64,000 nt of DNA. Origin: Chloroflexota bacterium (GTDB lineage Bacteria; Chloroflexota; Dehalococcoidia; Lucifugimonadales; GCA-002723415). The notes beneath the pieces were generated by a model. It was not told the origin of the DNA. It searched no databases and worked only from the letters and a program-made list of their open reading frames with translations. The stretch's first letter is position 1. Each line of letters starts with the position of its first letter. The DNA lies in NCBI GenBank assembly GCA_002721445.1, contig PBKN01000005.1, positions 62,001-126,000 on the forward strand, written 5' to 3'. Shown piece by piece: positions 9,043-18,879 of this stretch. A program made the position numbers and the translations under genes.

Positions 9043-9957
9043 CTAAATATTTTGTTTAGATCTTGGATGAGCATAATTATATACACTTTCTGCTTCAATA
9101 TCAGATATATGAGTATAAATCTGAGTTGTAGCAGGATTACTGTGTCCTAATAATTCTTGCACTACTCGTAAATCTGCTCCACCCTCAAGCATATGAGTAG
9201 CAAATGAATGCCTTAATGTATGCACATGAACCCCATCCCTCAATCCTGCTTTAACGCTATAAATTCTGGTTTTTGATTGTATACTCCTTTGAGAAAGCCT
9301 ATTGCCATATCTATTTAGAAATAAAGCATTATTTAATTCTTGAGACAAAAGCTTGGGTCTTGATTTTCGTATATAAATATTAATATATTTTGACGCGAGT
9401 CTCCCAATTATTACCATTCTTTGTTTAGATCCTTTACCAAAAACTTTAAGTTCTAAAGTATTTAAGTTTAAATCTTCCATATTTATATTTACAATTTCAC
9501 TAACTCTTAGACCAGAACTATATAATAATTCTAGTATTGCTTTATCTCTAACCCCTAAATTAGTAGAAGTATCTGGAGTATCCAATAATTTAACTACCTC
9601 AGATTGAGTTAAATAATCAGGCAACCTTTTCTCTGATTTAATTATTCCTTTTGGAGGAATAGGGTCATGAATTAAAACTCCTAATTTAATAAGCCAAGAT
9701 AAAAATGTTCTTACAGTACTTAATTTCCGAGTAACACTTCTTCTTACATAACCTAATTCTATCAACCAGCTCAAATATTTTCTAATCAAACTTCTATCAA
9801 AATCACTAAATTTAAGTAACTTATTTTTCAACATAAATGGATATAAGTGCTCAATGTCAATTAAATAATTTCTTATTGTTATAGTTGCAAGGGCCCTATC
9901 TGTTTCTAAATAGGTCCTGAATTCTGTTAAAGTTTTTTCCCATTCAGTACGATTCAT
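9043..9957 (-). CDS. Tyrosine recombinase of the XerC/XerD family
   Basis: The 304-residue protein has the two-domain Xer layout. An N-terminal SAM-like core-binding domain spans about residues 5-90. The catalytic domain has all expected residues: Arg in LYSSGLRVSEI, Lys in KVFGKGSKQR, His-x-x-Arg in HTLRHSFATHML, His in LGHSNPATTQ and the nucleophilic Tyr in IYTHI. Its length and position between housekeeping genes point to chromosome dimer resolution, not an integrase of a mobile element. XerC and XerD cannot be told apart here. It lies 85 nt downstream of topA. Confidence 0.93.
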   Translation of the reverse strand: MNRTEWEKTLTEFRTYLETDRALATITIRNYLIDIEHLYPFMLKNKLLKFSDFDRSLIRKYLSWLIELGYVRRSVTRKLSTVRTFLSWLIKLGVLIHDPIPPKGIIKSEKRLPDYLTQSEVVKLLDTPDTSTNLGVRDKAILELLYSSGLRVSEIVNINMEDLNLNTLELKVFGKGSKQRMVIIGRLASKYINIYIRKSRPKLLSQELNNALFLNRYGNRLSQRSIQSKTRIYSVKAGLRDGVHVHTLRHSFATHMLEGGADLRVVQELLGHSNPATTQIYTHISDIEAESVYNYAHPRSKQNI

Positions 9958-10041
9958 AATCTATCAACCTAATAATTATAGTAAATAAATACTTAATCTA
10001 TTAAATAAATTTAAAATTAACTTTAATTTCATAAAATCCTT

Positions 10042-12156
10042 CTAAACGGAATCCAATAAGGTGAGGGGCTTTGCATTCTTACATTTTGGAAAACCAGAAC
10101 ATGCCAAAAATTCACCCCTACGCCCTTCTTTTATAACCATGGTTTTATTGCATTTATCACACTTATGATCAGTCTCCTTAGGCGGGGTTTTTGGTATTGC
10201 TGTTTTACCATCTTCAGCTAATTGCATAGTATTTCTACAATCAGGAAATCCTGAACATGCTAGAAACTGCCCATTACGTCCGTCTCTTTTAAGCATATAC
10301 CTCTCACATAATTGACAAACAATTTCTGTTTGTTCAAAAAACAAATTTTTAACTCCATCTGCTTCTTCAGCATTTTTTAAAGCTTGCTGAAAAGGTGAGT
10401 ATAAAGCACTTAATACTGGATTATAGCCTGTATTGCCTTCTACAATATCATCTAGTTGTTTTTCAATTTTAGCTGTAAATTTAACATCCATAATATTTTT
10501 ATTAAAATGTTGATTTAAAAAATTAGTTACAACATTTCCTAATTTTGTAGGTGTAAATCTACCTTTATCTTTAACCGCATAACCTCTATCTTGAATTGTT
10601 TTTACAATTGTTGCATAAGTACTTGGTCTACCAATACCAGCTTTTTCCAAATCTCTAATTAAAGAGGCTTCAGTATATCTTCTAGGAGGTTCAGTAAACT
10701 TCTGTTCTGAAGTAATTTCTATACATTTCAAAACTTCACCTTCAGTTAATACTGGTAAAGCATCATCATTGTTAACAGTCAAATCATCATCATCTGTTCC
10801 CTCTATATATAAAGTTCTAAAACCTTTAAATTTAGTAACTGAACCTATAACTTGAAAAATATATTTTTTCCCAGAAGTAGATGAATTCGTAACAATTTCT
10901 ACAGTAGTACTATCTAAAATCGTATTTTCCATTTGGCTTGCAACCATTCTCTTCCATATAAGATCATACAACTTAAATTGATCTGTATCTAAATATGGTT
11001 TTACTGAAGCAGGGTCTCTAAACACTGATGTTGGCCTTATAGCTTCATGGGCTTCTTGAGCCCCTTTAACTTTCTTAGAATATTTTCTTGGAGTTTTTGG
11101 CAGGAATTTATCTCCATAATTTTTTAATATATATTCAGATGTTTCTTTCAAAAATATTGAAGAAACATTTGTAGAATCAGTACGCATATATGTGATTAAT
11201 CCAACTTCTCCTTCAGTCCCAAGTTTAAGACCTTGATAAAGCTGCTGGGCTATATTCATAGTCTGCGCAGGACTAAACTTAAGTGTCCTAGAAGCATCCT
11301 GTTGTAAAGTACTAGTGATAAAAGGCGGAGCAGGTTTTCTTATTTTTTCTTCAATTTTAATTTTATCTACTTCATATTCTGAATTTTTAATATCTTTTTC
11401 TATTTCATTTGCATTGCTTTCATCGGGGACCAAAGGTTTTTGACTATATCCTTCAATAGCATAAAGTTTTGCATAAAATGAACCTTTTTTTTCATCAAGT
11501 TTAGATTTACGAAAATTAGCTTCAATGTTCCAAAATTCAACTTTCTTGAAATTTTGTATTTTCTCTTCAAGGTTAACGACTAACTTTAAGGCTACAGACT
11601 GTACTCTTCCAGCAGAGATCTTAGATTTAACTTTCTTCCATAGCACAGAACTACCTTTGTATCCTATAATTTTATCAATCATTCTTCTTGCTTGATATGC
11701 ATCAACTAAATTTAAGTCTATTTCTCTAGTATTAGCAAAAGCATCTTCTATAGCAGGTTTAGTAATCTCATGAAATACTACTCTCTTAATTTTTGACACA
11801 TCTATTTTTGCTGCACTTAATAAATGCCAAGAAATTGCTTCACCTTCTCTATCAGCGTCAGTAGCTAAATAAACAGTATTAGCACTATTTGCAGATTTTC
11901 TTATGTCAGCAACTATTTTCTTCTTTCTTGAATCAACTTTTTTTGTTCTAGGATCAATAATTGCAGTATATGTTGGATTAAAAGATAATAATCCATCTTC
12001 TTCTTCAATAATTTCAATTCCTAATCCTCCAGGGCCTGTGTTTGCTAGATCTCTAACATGGCCCATTGAAGCTACAACTTCATATTTTGAACCTAAAAAC
12101 CTTCCTACAGTTCTAGCTTTAGCTGGGGATTCCACAATTACCAAGTCTTTGTTCAT
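10042..12156 (-). CDS. topA: DNA topoisomerase I
   Basis: This 704-residue type IA topoisomerase relaxes negative supercoils. The Toprim domain begins DLVIVESPAKARTVGRFLG and includes YLATDADREGEAISWHL for Mg binding. The catalytic Tyr lies in GLITYMRTDSTN. The C-terminus has two C4 zinc ribbons: CQLCERYMLKRDGRNGQFLAC, closing at GFPDC, and CDKCNKTMVIKEGRRGEFLAC, closing at GFPKC. Two such ribbons is fewer than in E. coli but common elsewhere. It probably heads a minus-strand run that continues into the Xer recombinase gene. Two tRNA-Ser genes lie directly upstream. Confidence 0.97.
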   Translation of the reverse strand: MNKDLVIVESPAKARTVGRFLGSKYEVVASMGHVRDLANTGPGGLGIEIIEEEDGLLSFNPTYTAIIDPRTKKVDSRKKKIVADIRKSANSANTVYLATDADREGEAISWHLLSAAKIDVSKIKRVVFHEITKPAIEDAFANTREIDLNLVDAYQARRMIDKIIGYKGSSVLWKKVKSKISAGRVQSVALKLVVNLEEKIQNFKKVEFWNIEANFRKSKLDEKKGSFYAKLYAIEGYSQKPLVPDESNANEIEKDIKNSEYEVDKIKIEEKIRKPAPPFITSTLQQDASRTLKFSPAQTMNIAQQLYQGLKLGTEGEVGLITYMRTDSTNVSSIFLKETSEYILKNYGDKFLPKTPRKYSKKVKGAQEAHEAIRPTSVFRDPASVKPYLDTDQFKLYDLIWKRMVASQMENTILDSTTVEIVTNSSTSGKKYIFQVIGSVTKFKGFRTLYIEGTDDDDLTVNNDDALPVLTEGEVLKCIEITSEQKFTEPPRRYTEASLIRDLEKAGIGRPSTYATIVKTIQDRGYAVKDKGRFTPTKLGNVVTNFLNQHFNKNIMDVKFTAKIEKQLDDIVEGNTGYNPVLSALYSPFQQALKNAEEADGVKNLFFEQTEIVCQLCERYMLKRDGRNGQFLACSGFPDCRNTMQLAEDGKTAIPKTPPKETDHKCDKCNKTMVIKEGRRGEFLACSGFPKCKNAKPLTLLDSV

Positions 12157-12198
12157 ATAAGCTATCCTCTAATTTAATTTAAATTATTAATAATATGA

Positions 12199-12290
12199 TG
12201 GCGGAGAGTGTGGGATTCGAACCCACGGTCCCTTATAAAAGGGACACGCGATTTCCAGTCGCGCCTATTCGGCCACTCTAGCAACTCTCC
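12199..12290 (-). tRNA. tRNA-Ser (GGA), CCA encoded
   Basis: The minus strand folds as a class II tRNA. The acceptor arm GGAGAGT pairs with the 3' CTCTCC end, and the anticodon stem CGCGA/TCGCG encloses loop CTGGAAA with anticodon GGA. A long variable arm (GTCCC...GGGAC) and a T arm with GGTTCGAATCC follow. GCCA is encoded at 12202-12199. The long variable arm and GGA anticodon identify serine, decoding UCC/UCU. Confidence 0.95.
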
Positions 12291-12324
12291 AAGCATAATA
12301 ACAGTAAAGCATAGTTCGAAAATC

Positions 12325-12411
12325 CGGAGAGAGTGGGATTCGAACCCACGATGAAATTACTCTCATACTGGTTTTCGAAACCAGCGCCTTAAACCACTCG
12401 GCCATCTCTCC
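12325..12411 (-). tRNA. tRNA-Ser (CGA), CCA not encoded
   Basis: The minus strand forms a second class II tRNA. Acceptor GGAGAGA pairs with TCTCTCC, and anticodon stem CTGGT/ACCAG surrounds loop TTCGAAA with anticodon CGA. A variable arm (GAGAGTAATTTC) and the T loop GTTCGAATC are present. The discriminator is G, and the next bases are GAT, not CCA. It decodes UCG. It lies 34 nt upstream of the GGA tRNA and just after the HAD gene, so all three may share a transcript. Confidence 0.95.
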
Positions 12412-12436
12412 AAAATATACTATAATTTAATAATTT

Positions 12437-13192
12437 TCAACGTAATTTAGGTAAAATAAATTCATCAATAGCAACAGCTAATCCATCAAAATCAACAGAT
12501 GGAGCTATGTAATCAGCTATTTTCTTTAGCTCATCAGGTGCATCACCCATGGCTATGGCCATACCAGATACTTTAAATACCGAAATATCATTATAACTAT
12601 CTCCAACAGCTATTATATTTGACAATTTAATACCCAATATTTTACTGAGTTCAAATGCTGCATGTCCTTTATTAATCCCTTTATTTGTTAAATCAACTGC
12701 CCACCTATCATTATAAGGAAGGTAAACTTTACAAATTTCAATGTCATATTTATTTTTTAATAAATCTATAATATTATTGGCTTGATCAATATATAAATCC
12801 ATAATAGAAATTCTATTAAATCCTTCTTTAGGAACAAAATCCAAATGCCTCATAGTCCCAGAAATATGTGTTGCTAACACTGGAAGGTCTAACTTTTTTA
12901 TATCCTTAGATATACCCACAGAATTATCATAACTAATAAAATTGCCCCATATATTATTTTTAGTTAAAGAATCGATTATTATTGCACCATTATCTGAAAT
13001 CTGAGGTCCATTAATTTTTAATTGCCTTGCATATTTTATTACACCTGTAGACTCTCTGCCTGATGCAATATTTATATCAATAAAATTTTTTAATTTATTA
13101 ATAGCATCAAAAACTCTCGGAGAAATTTTTTGATCTTTGCCAATTAAAGTACCATCTAAATCAACAATCAAATTTGTAAACTGTTTAATCAA
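12437..13192 (-). CDS. HAD-superfamily phosphatase, Cof/IIB type
   Basis: The 251-residue protein shows the HAD motifs: I in IVDLDGTLIG (nucleophile Asp), II in ASGRES, III Lys in KGHAAFELSKILG, and IV in AVGDSYNDISVF. The insert between motifs II and III is of the C2B cap type, as in Cof-like sugar phosphatases and archaeal phosphoglycolate phosphatase. The start is TTG at 13192, with AAGGAT about 12 nt upstream. Substrate is unknown. It is divergent from the large membrane-protein gene at 13296, and the 103-nt gap between them is AT-rich and must hold both promoters. Confidence 0.85.
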   Translation of the reverse strand: MIKQFTNLIVDLDGTLIGKDQKISPRVFDAINKLKNFIDINIASGRESTGVIKYARQLKINGPQISDNGAIIIDSLTKNNIWGNFISYDNSVGISKDIKKLDLPVLATHISGTMRHLDFVPKEGFNRISIMDLYIDQANNIIDLLKNKYDIEICKVYLPYNDRWAVDLTNKGINKGHAAFELSKILGIKLSNIIAVGDSYNDISVFKVSGMAIAMGDAPDELKKIADYIAPSVDFDGLAVAIDEFILPKLR

Positions 13193-13295
13193 AGTTTTAA
13201 TATCCTTTATATTATATATAGTTTATGAAAGTTCTATTAACCTTTACAATATGTGATAATTAAAGTTTTAATTACCTAATAAATCAATTAAATAA

Positions 13296-16200
13296 ATGTA
13301 TTTAAAAAATTTAAAATATTATACAAATAACATTTACTCATATTTGCCTATAATTCTAATAATACTAGTTGGATTATCCTTTCGTCTATATGGAATAAAC
13401 TGGGATGAAGGATTTGCATACACCCCTCATCCAGATGAAAGAGCAATAATAAGTAAAGTTAATCAAATAGAATTACCTCCAATATCAATAGATGGTGCAA
13501 AAGAATTTTTCAACCCACTTTTAAGTAGCTGGAATCCTAGATGGTTCCCATATGGAAGTTTTCCAATATATTTACTTAAAATTGTTCAAATATTATACAA
13601 TTACGTTTTTGATAGCACCCTATTTGACTTAAGATTGCCTGGAAGAATAATCTCAGCAATTTCAGATACTCTTACTATAGGAGTAATATTCCTAATAGGT
13701 AAAAAATTATATGGCTATAAAACAGGACTATTAGCATCAGCCTTACTAGCATGTAGCGTGCTTCATATTCAACTCAGCCATTTTTACACTGTTGATACTA
13801 TTTTAACTCTGTTTTCAACTTTATCAGTTTATTTCATTATCCGTAATATAGAAGATATATCAAAAATATATTCTATATTCACAGGATTATTCATCGCACT
13901 AGCAATTGCGACAAAAATCAGCTTACTGCCTATTTTAGGAATATTTATTTTTGGACATTTATTCTATATTTTTGGAATTTTACAAAAATTTACACTAAAT
14001 GATATTCGATTATATTCAAAAAATCGTATTTGGATTTCCTTTAATTCTATTAAAATAACAACAATAATTTTTATTATCACATTATTAATTATTCAACCTT
14101 ATATGTTTTTAGATTGGCAAAACTTCTACAAAGACATATCAGAACAAAGTCAAATGGTTAGAAGGTTTATTGATTACCCATACACTCGTCAATATATAAA
14201 TACACCTTCATTTTGGTACCAAATCAAACAAGTATCTATATGGGGACTAGGTATACCTTTAGGTTTAATTAGTTTCTTAGGTTTAATTTATGCTTATTTC
14301 GAAGGATTAAAAAGACAAACCTGGATAATCTATACTATTTTTGGATGGATTATACCAGTAACTATGTTAATTTATTCTACAAATACTATTATTCTTTTTC
14401 TCGCATCAGCAATTGGAATAACATCACTGTTGTTTACAATCCCATACAGATCTCATAATTCAGTAAAAAATGTACTTATATTGGCATGGATTATACCTAT
14501 TTTTTTGATTACTGGATCATTTGAAGTAAAATTCCTACGTTATTTTTTACCTATTACTCCTTTTATAATCTTATTGGGTTCTAAATTAATGATAGATATC
14601 ATTAATTTAAATTCAAAATATTTTAGTAAACTCAAATTTATTTCTTATTCATTTAATTTATTTATAATACTAACAACTTTTATATATGCTATTTCTTTTG
14701 TTAACATATATTCACAACCACATACTGCAGTAAAAAGTTCTAAATGGATAGAAGATAACATACCTAAAAACTCCATGATTTTAAAAGAACACTGGGAAGA
14801 AAGCTTACCAAGGTTAGACAATTATAGAACCCTTGAGCTACCAATGTATGATAATGATTCAATTAATAAGTTAACTTTAATATCAAAAAGGCTCGCTGAA
14901 GCAGATTACTTAGTACTTTATAGTAATAGACTTTATGGAACCATAAATAAACTACCCGAAAGATACCCATTATCTACTGCTTATTATCAACTTTTGTTCA
15001 GGGAAGAAATAGGATATAAATTTGTAAATTTAGAAACAAATTATCCCAATATATTAAATATAAATTTCAAATATAATACTTTTGAAAACCTACAATTAAA
15101 TGTCCCAGATATATTTAATAATATAGACCAAGAAAAAAAATATAATATCAACCTAGGAAATTCTGATGAAAGTTTTTCAGTTTACGACCATCCAAGTGTA
15201 TTCATTCTTAAAAACACTAAAACTTTATCCGAAAATCAGATTAAAGATTTAATAATTAGTAGGTCTCAAGAAAATGAACTTAAAAATATAAAAGCATTAA
15301 AACTTAACAAGGAAAAATTATTAATCGAAGAAAAAGAATTCTCTAAGAGGATAAAAAACGGTAGCTGGAACGAAGCTATTAATATTTTTTCTTGGTCAAA
15401 TTCATATCCAATATTAGCTTGGTTATTAATTCTAGAACTTATTTTTATCATAACTTTACCTATAAGTTTTTTAATATTTAAAAACCTACCTGATAAAGGA
15501 TATACCATATCTAAAACATTGAGCTTATTAACTCTATCTATAACAGTCTGGTGGATTTCAAGCTTAAAATTAATGATGTTTACACGCTTTTCTGTATTCA
15601 TATCAATTGGTTTCCTATCAATAATAGCAGTATATATCTCAATGAAAAATTACAAAAATTTTTTTAGGTTTATAAAATCACAATGGAAAATATTGTTAAC
15701 AAGCGAAATAATATTTCTAATTGCATTCTTTGGATTTGTAGCAGTAAGAATGGCTAATCCAGATTTATGGCACCCCTGGCGAGGCGGTGAAAAACCAATG
15801 GATTTAGCTTATTTAAATGCAATACTTCACTCTTCCTATATGCCACCTATAGACCCATGGTATTCAGGAGGATTTATGAATTACTATTATTATGGTCATT
15901 TTATTACATCAATTTTAATTATGGGAACTGGGATAATACCTACTACAGCATATAACCTTGCAATTCCTTTATTTTTTGCACTAGTATTTTCATCATCTTT
16001 TTCAATTATTTATAATCTTTGCGAAATGACTATCAATAAAAAAGATTATAAGAATAAATCCTTTTTAAATAAATTCTTCAAATCCCCTATACTTTTTGGA
16101 TTCATTTGTGCTTTTTTCGTAACATTATTAGGAAATTTAGATGGTGGCATTCAATTAATAAATATATTATCAAATCAAGTGTCAAATGGATTTGACTACT

Positions 16201-17789
16201 GGGCAAGCAGTAGAATAATGCCTTCTGACACATACGGAATTACTGAATTTCCATATTTTACTTTTTTATTTGCAGATTTACATGCACATTTAATGAGTTT
16301 ACCTTTTACAATATTAGTACTATTTATATCTATAAATATAATATCTGAAAAAAATGAATATCCGAATAAAAATACATTATCAAAATATACACCTAGATTA
16401 TTAAATCTAACATTACTCGGAGTAGCCATTGGAGCCCTAAGAGTACTAAATGCCTGGGATTACCCTACATATTTAATTATAGGTTGCATTAGTATATTGA
16501 TAGTAGAATACTATCATCATGGGGGACTGTCTTTAATAACCATTTCAAAATCAATATTTCAATCTATTTATATATTCATTATTGGCTACCTAGCATTCAT
16601 TCCATTTCATTTAACATATCAAACTTTTTTCAACTCTATTGATAAAACTCCTCACACAACAGAATTTTGGAGGATCTTAATAATATTTGGATTATTTATT
16701 TTTATTACTTCCTCTTTTTATTTGCAAAATTCTACATCTATATTAAAAAACATTTATTCCCTTTTGAAAAATAAAATATTTCTAATATATAGCGATCTGA
16801 CAAAATCAAGTAATCATAAAGACAATTCAAGCTATTTTAAACAAAATATTCAATTAATAATTCTTTTACTCTCTATAACTTTGTTGGGATTTATAATTAC
16901 TTATATAATGACTAAGGGAATAAGCAGTACTATTTTATTCACGTCAATTATATTGTTTTTAGGATTTATTACTCTCTCTAAATATAATAATTATAATCCA
17001 CAAACTAACTTTACTTTAATAATAAACATAATCGGTTTGTCTCTGATAATTGGATTAGAAATTTTTAGAATTGAAGGTGATATTGATAGAATGAATAGTA
17101 TCTTTAAATTCTATATGCAAATATGGATAATATTCGCAATATCATCAACTTATTTTTTATGGATAATTATCAAAGACACGATTAATTTTAATATAAAATT
17201 TATGCTATGGATTGCAATACTAATATTCTTAATATTAACTTCATCTATATACACTATATTTGGAACTAAAGCTAGATTAAATGACAGGTTTCAAAATGAC
17301 TCTGCAAACTTTACTCTAAATGGAAGTGATTTTGTTAATTATGCTGTTTACAATGATCCGAATGGATCAAATATAAATTTAAAATTAGATTTTGAAGGCA
17401 TAGAGTGGATCCAAAATTCAATTAAAGGAACACCTGTAATATTAGAAGCACACACACCTAGTTATAGATGGGGCAGTAGAGTCTCTGTTTATACTGGACT
17501 GCCTACAATTATAGGATGGAAATGGCATCAAGAACAACAAAGATGGAATTATAGAGAAGAAATTTTAAAGAGAATTCAAGATGTAGAAACCATATATAAT
17601 TCAACTAATATTCAAGAAACTATATCTTTGATTGATAAATATAAAATAAATTATATATATGTAGGGGAAATAGAAAAATCATATTATTCAGAGGAAGGAT
17701 TAAAAAAGTTTGATAAAATGCCTAGTTTAAATTTAGAATTTAGAAACTCCGAAGTTAAAATATTTAAAACACATCTAAATACGAATTGA
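13296..17789 (+). CDS. Giant polytopic membrane protein: GT39-like half fused to Chlor_Arch_YYY (DUF2298) half
   Basis: The frame is open for 1497 codons and encodes many hydrophobic segments. The N-terminal half (about 1-470) resembles GT-C/GT39 dolichyl-phosphate mannosyltransferases, with an early acidic motif YGINWDEGFAYTPHPDER. A mostly soluble stretch follows (about 475-690). The C-terminal half has the features for which the YYY family is named: HPWRGGEKPMD, MNYYYYGHF near residue 865, and FPYFTFLFADLHAHLMSLPF near 985. It ends in a soluble domain with APSYRWGSR-like elements (HTPSYRWGSRVSVYTGLP). Known YYY proteins come from Chloroflexi and Archaea and have no assigned reaction; a lipid-linked sugar transferase is inferred. 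It is convergent with, and overlaps by 15 nt, the next gene. Confidence 0.85.
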   Translation: MYLKNLKYYTNNIYSYLPIILIILVGLSFRLYGINWDEGFAYTPHPDERAIISKVNQIELPPISIDGAKEFFNPLLSSWNPRWFPYGSFPIYLLKIVQILYNYVFDSTLFDLRLPGRIISAISDTLTIGVIFLIGKKLYGYKTGLLASALLACSVLHIQLSHFYTVDTILTLFSTLSVYFIIRNIEDISKIYSIFTGLFIALAIATKISLLPILGIFIFGHLFYIFGILQKFTLNDIRLYSKNRIWISFNSIKITTIIFIITLLIIQPYMFLDWQNFYKDISEQSQMVRRFIDYPYTRQYINTPSFWYQIKQVSIWGLGIPLGLISFLGLIYAYFEGLKRQTWIIYTIFGWIIPVTMLIYSTNTIILFLASAIGITSLLFTIPYRSHNSVKNVLILAWIIPIFLITGSFEVKFLRYFLPITPFIILLGSKLMIDIINLNSKYFSKLKFISYSFNLFIILTTFIYAISFVNIYSQPHTAVKSSKWIEDNIPKNSMILKEHWEESLPRLDNYRTLELPMYDNDSINKLTLISKRLAEADYLVLYSNRLYGTINKLPERYPLSTAYYQLLFREEIGYKFVNLETNYPNILNINFKYNTFENLQLNVPDIFNNIDQEKKYNINLGNSDESFSVYDHPSVFILKNTKTLSENQIKDLIISRSQENELKNIKALKLNKEKLLIEEKEFSKRIKNGSWNEAINIFSWSNSYPILAWLLILELIFIITLPISFLIFKNLPDKGYTISKTLSLLTLSITVWWISSLKLMMFTRFSVFISIGFLSIIAVYISMKNYKNFFRFIKSQWKILLTSEIIFLIAFFGFVAVRMANPDLWHPWRGGEKPMDLAYLNAILHSSYMPPIDPWYSGGFMNYYYYGHFITSILIMGTGIIPTTAYNLAIPLFFALVFSSSFSIIYNLCEMTINKKDYKNKSFLNKFFKSPILFGFICAFFVTLLGNLDGGIQLINILSNQVSNGFDYWASSRIMPSDTYGITEFPYFTFLFADLHAHLMSLPFTILVLFISINIISEKNEYPNKNTLSKYTPRLLNLTLLGVAIGALRVLNAWDYPTYLIIGCISILIVEYYHHGGLSLITISKSIFQSIYIFIIGYLAFIPFHLTYQTFFNSIDKTPHTTEFWRILIIFGLFIFITSSFYLQNSTSILKNIYSLLKNKIFLIYSDLTKSSNHKDNSSYFKQNIQLIILLLSITLLGFIITYIMTKGISSTILFTSIILFLGFITLSKYNNYNPQTNFTLIINIIGLSLIIGLEIFRIEGDIDRMNSIFKFYMQIWIIFAISSTYFLWIIIKDTINFNIKFMLWIAILIFLILTSSIYTIFGTKARLNDRFQNDSANFTLNGSDFVNYAVYNDPNGSNINLKLDFEGIEWIQNSIKGTPVILEAHTPSYRWGSRVSVYTGLPTIIGWKWHQEQQRWNYREEILKRIQDVETIYNSTNIQETISLIDKYKINYIYVGEIEKSYYSEEGLKKFDKMPSLNLEFRNSEVKIFKTHLNTN

Positions 17790-18845
17790 TTTTGAGGTAA
17801 TTGAAGACTCTATCGCTGCTTCTATTACTTCTAGTACATCTATTACAGATTCAATTGAAATATCAAATTTTTTACCTGTTAATGATGAAATAATAAAATC
17901 TTCTAAAAATCGTTCCCCTGCAACTCCACCATATGCCTCAGAATCAGGTGGAGTAAATTGCATTTTTTGTATACCATTTAAATCTAATGATTCATGTTCA
18001 CTATAAAAAATATATTCAGGACCTCCAAATGGTAATGTTCCATAGCCTTTAATTCCACGAACAGCTAAATGGTTATCGGATGAAGCCCCAGCGTAGCCTG
18101 ATGCACTCCCAGCAATATGGTACCCATTTTGGAAAGACCCTAAACTTCCTTTTGAAAATTTTAAATTTAAAACAGCTGTGTCCTCAACTTCTAAATCTTC
18201 TTCATTTAGGTTATCTAAATATGCTGACACCTCTATTATTCTATCATTTAAAACATAGCTTAAGAGATCAATATAATGGCATCCAAGCCAACTAAGAATA
18301 CCTGCTCCACTTTTTCTTTTCTTAAACAGCCAATAATCTGGATCTCTATATCTTACTTGTGAAGTAATCATTCTTGCTTCTACACTCATTATTTTTCCAA
18401 AAATACCACTCGCAACATGAGTTTTCAGTGCTTGTATTTCAGGCCTATATCTATTTAAAAACATTACTGATAAATTAACATTATTTTTTTCTGCTATATC
18501 TCTAGCTTTATGCAAATCTTTAGAATGTACTGCGCCGGGCTTATCAAATAAAACATGTTTTTTCGCCTTAGCTGATAATTCAAGTATTTCAGGACATAAA
18601 TCATTCCTAGCAGACAAAATTATTATATCTATATGTTCATCATCAAGTAGCTCTGATATATCTTTATAGATAACTTTAACTTTAGATGAAATTTTTGAAA
18701 GCTCTACAGGATCTTGATCCTCAATACAAAGCAATCTAACTTCATCTATTGAATCCATTAAATCCAAAGTTTTCATATGCATATTTGAATGAGGATGAAC
18801 AGATGATACAAAACCAATAGTCACAGAATTTTTTTCTAATTTCAT
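17775..18845 (-). CDS. Gfo/Idh/MocA-family NAD(P)-dependent oxidoreductase
   Basis: The 356-residue protein has an N-terminal Rossmann fold in place of the usual GxGxxG: VTIGFVSSVHPHSNMHMKTL. The family motif EKP appears as LFDKPGAVHSKDL (Lys in the active site). The C-terminal domain contains GILSWLGCHYIDLLSYVL, with the catalytic Asp-x-x-x-His-like pair as HYID. A substrate such as an inositol or sugar is usual for the family but cannot be read here. The cofactor-binding loop is unusual. Its 3' end overlaps the giant membrane-protein gene by 15 nt in convergent orientation. The split transketolase genes lie upstream on the same strand (34-nt gap), so a sugar-metabolism operon is plausible. 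Confidence 0.85.
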   Translation of the reverse strand: MKLEKNSVTIGFVSSVHPHSNMHMKTLDLMDSIDEVRLLCIEDQDPVELSKISSKVKVIYKDISELLDDEHIDIIILSARNDLCPEILELSAKAKKHVLFDKPGAVHSKDLHKARDIAEKNNVNLSVMFLNRYRPEIQALKTHVASGIFGKIMSVEARMITSQVRYRDPDYWLFKKRKSGAGILSWLGCHYIDLLSYVLNDRIIEVSAYLDNLNEEDLEVEDTAVLNLKFSKGSLGSFQNGYHIAGSASGYAGASSDNHLAVRGIKGYGTLPFGGPEYIFYSEHESLDLNGIQKMQFTPPDSEAYGGVAGERFLEDFIISSLTGKKFDISIESVIDVLEVIEAAIESSITSKSIRI

Positions 18846-18879
18846 AAAAAATTCCTTTATTTTTTAAAATTTAAATAAT

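Noticed and set aside
9043..12411. Integrase plus tRNA genes as a mobile-element attachment site
   Set aside because: The recombinase is of chromosomal Xer size and sits between housekeeping genes. topA separates it from the tRNAs and no repeated tRNA 3' end was seen.
13296..17789. Two genes joined by a missed stop
   Set aside because: The frame is open throughout with uniform codon use, and two-part YYY proteins are known, so one gene is the simplest reading.
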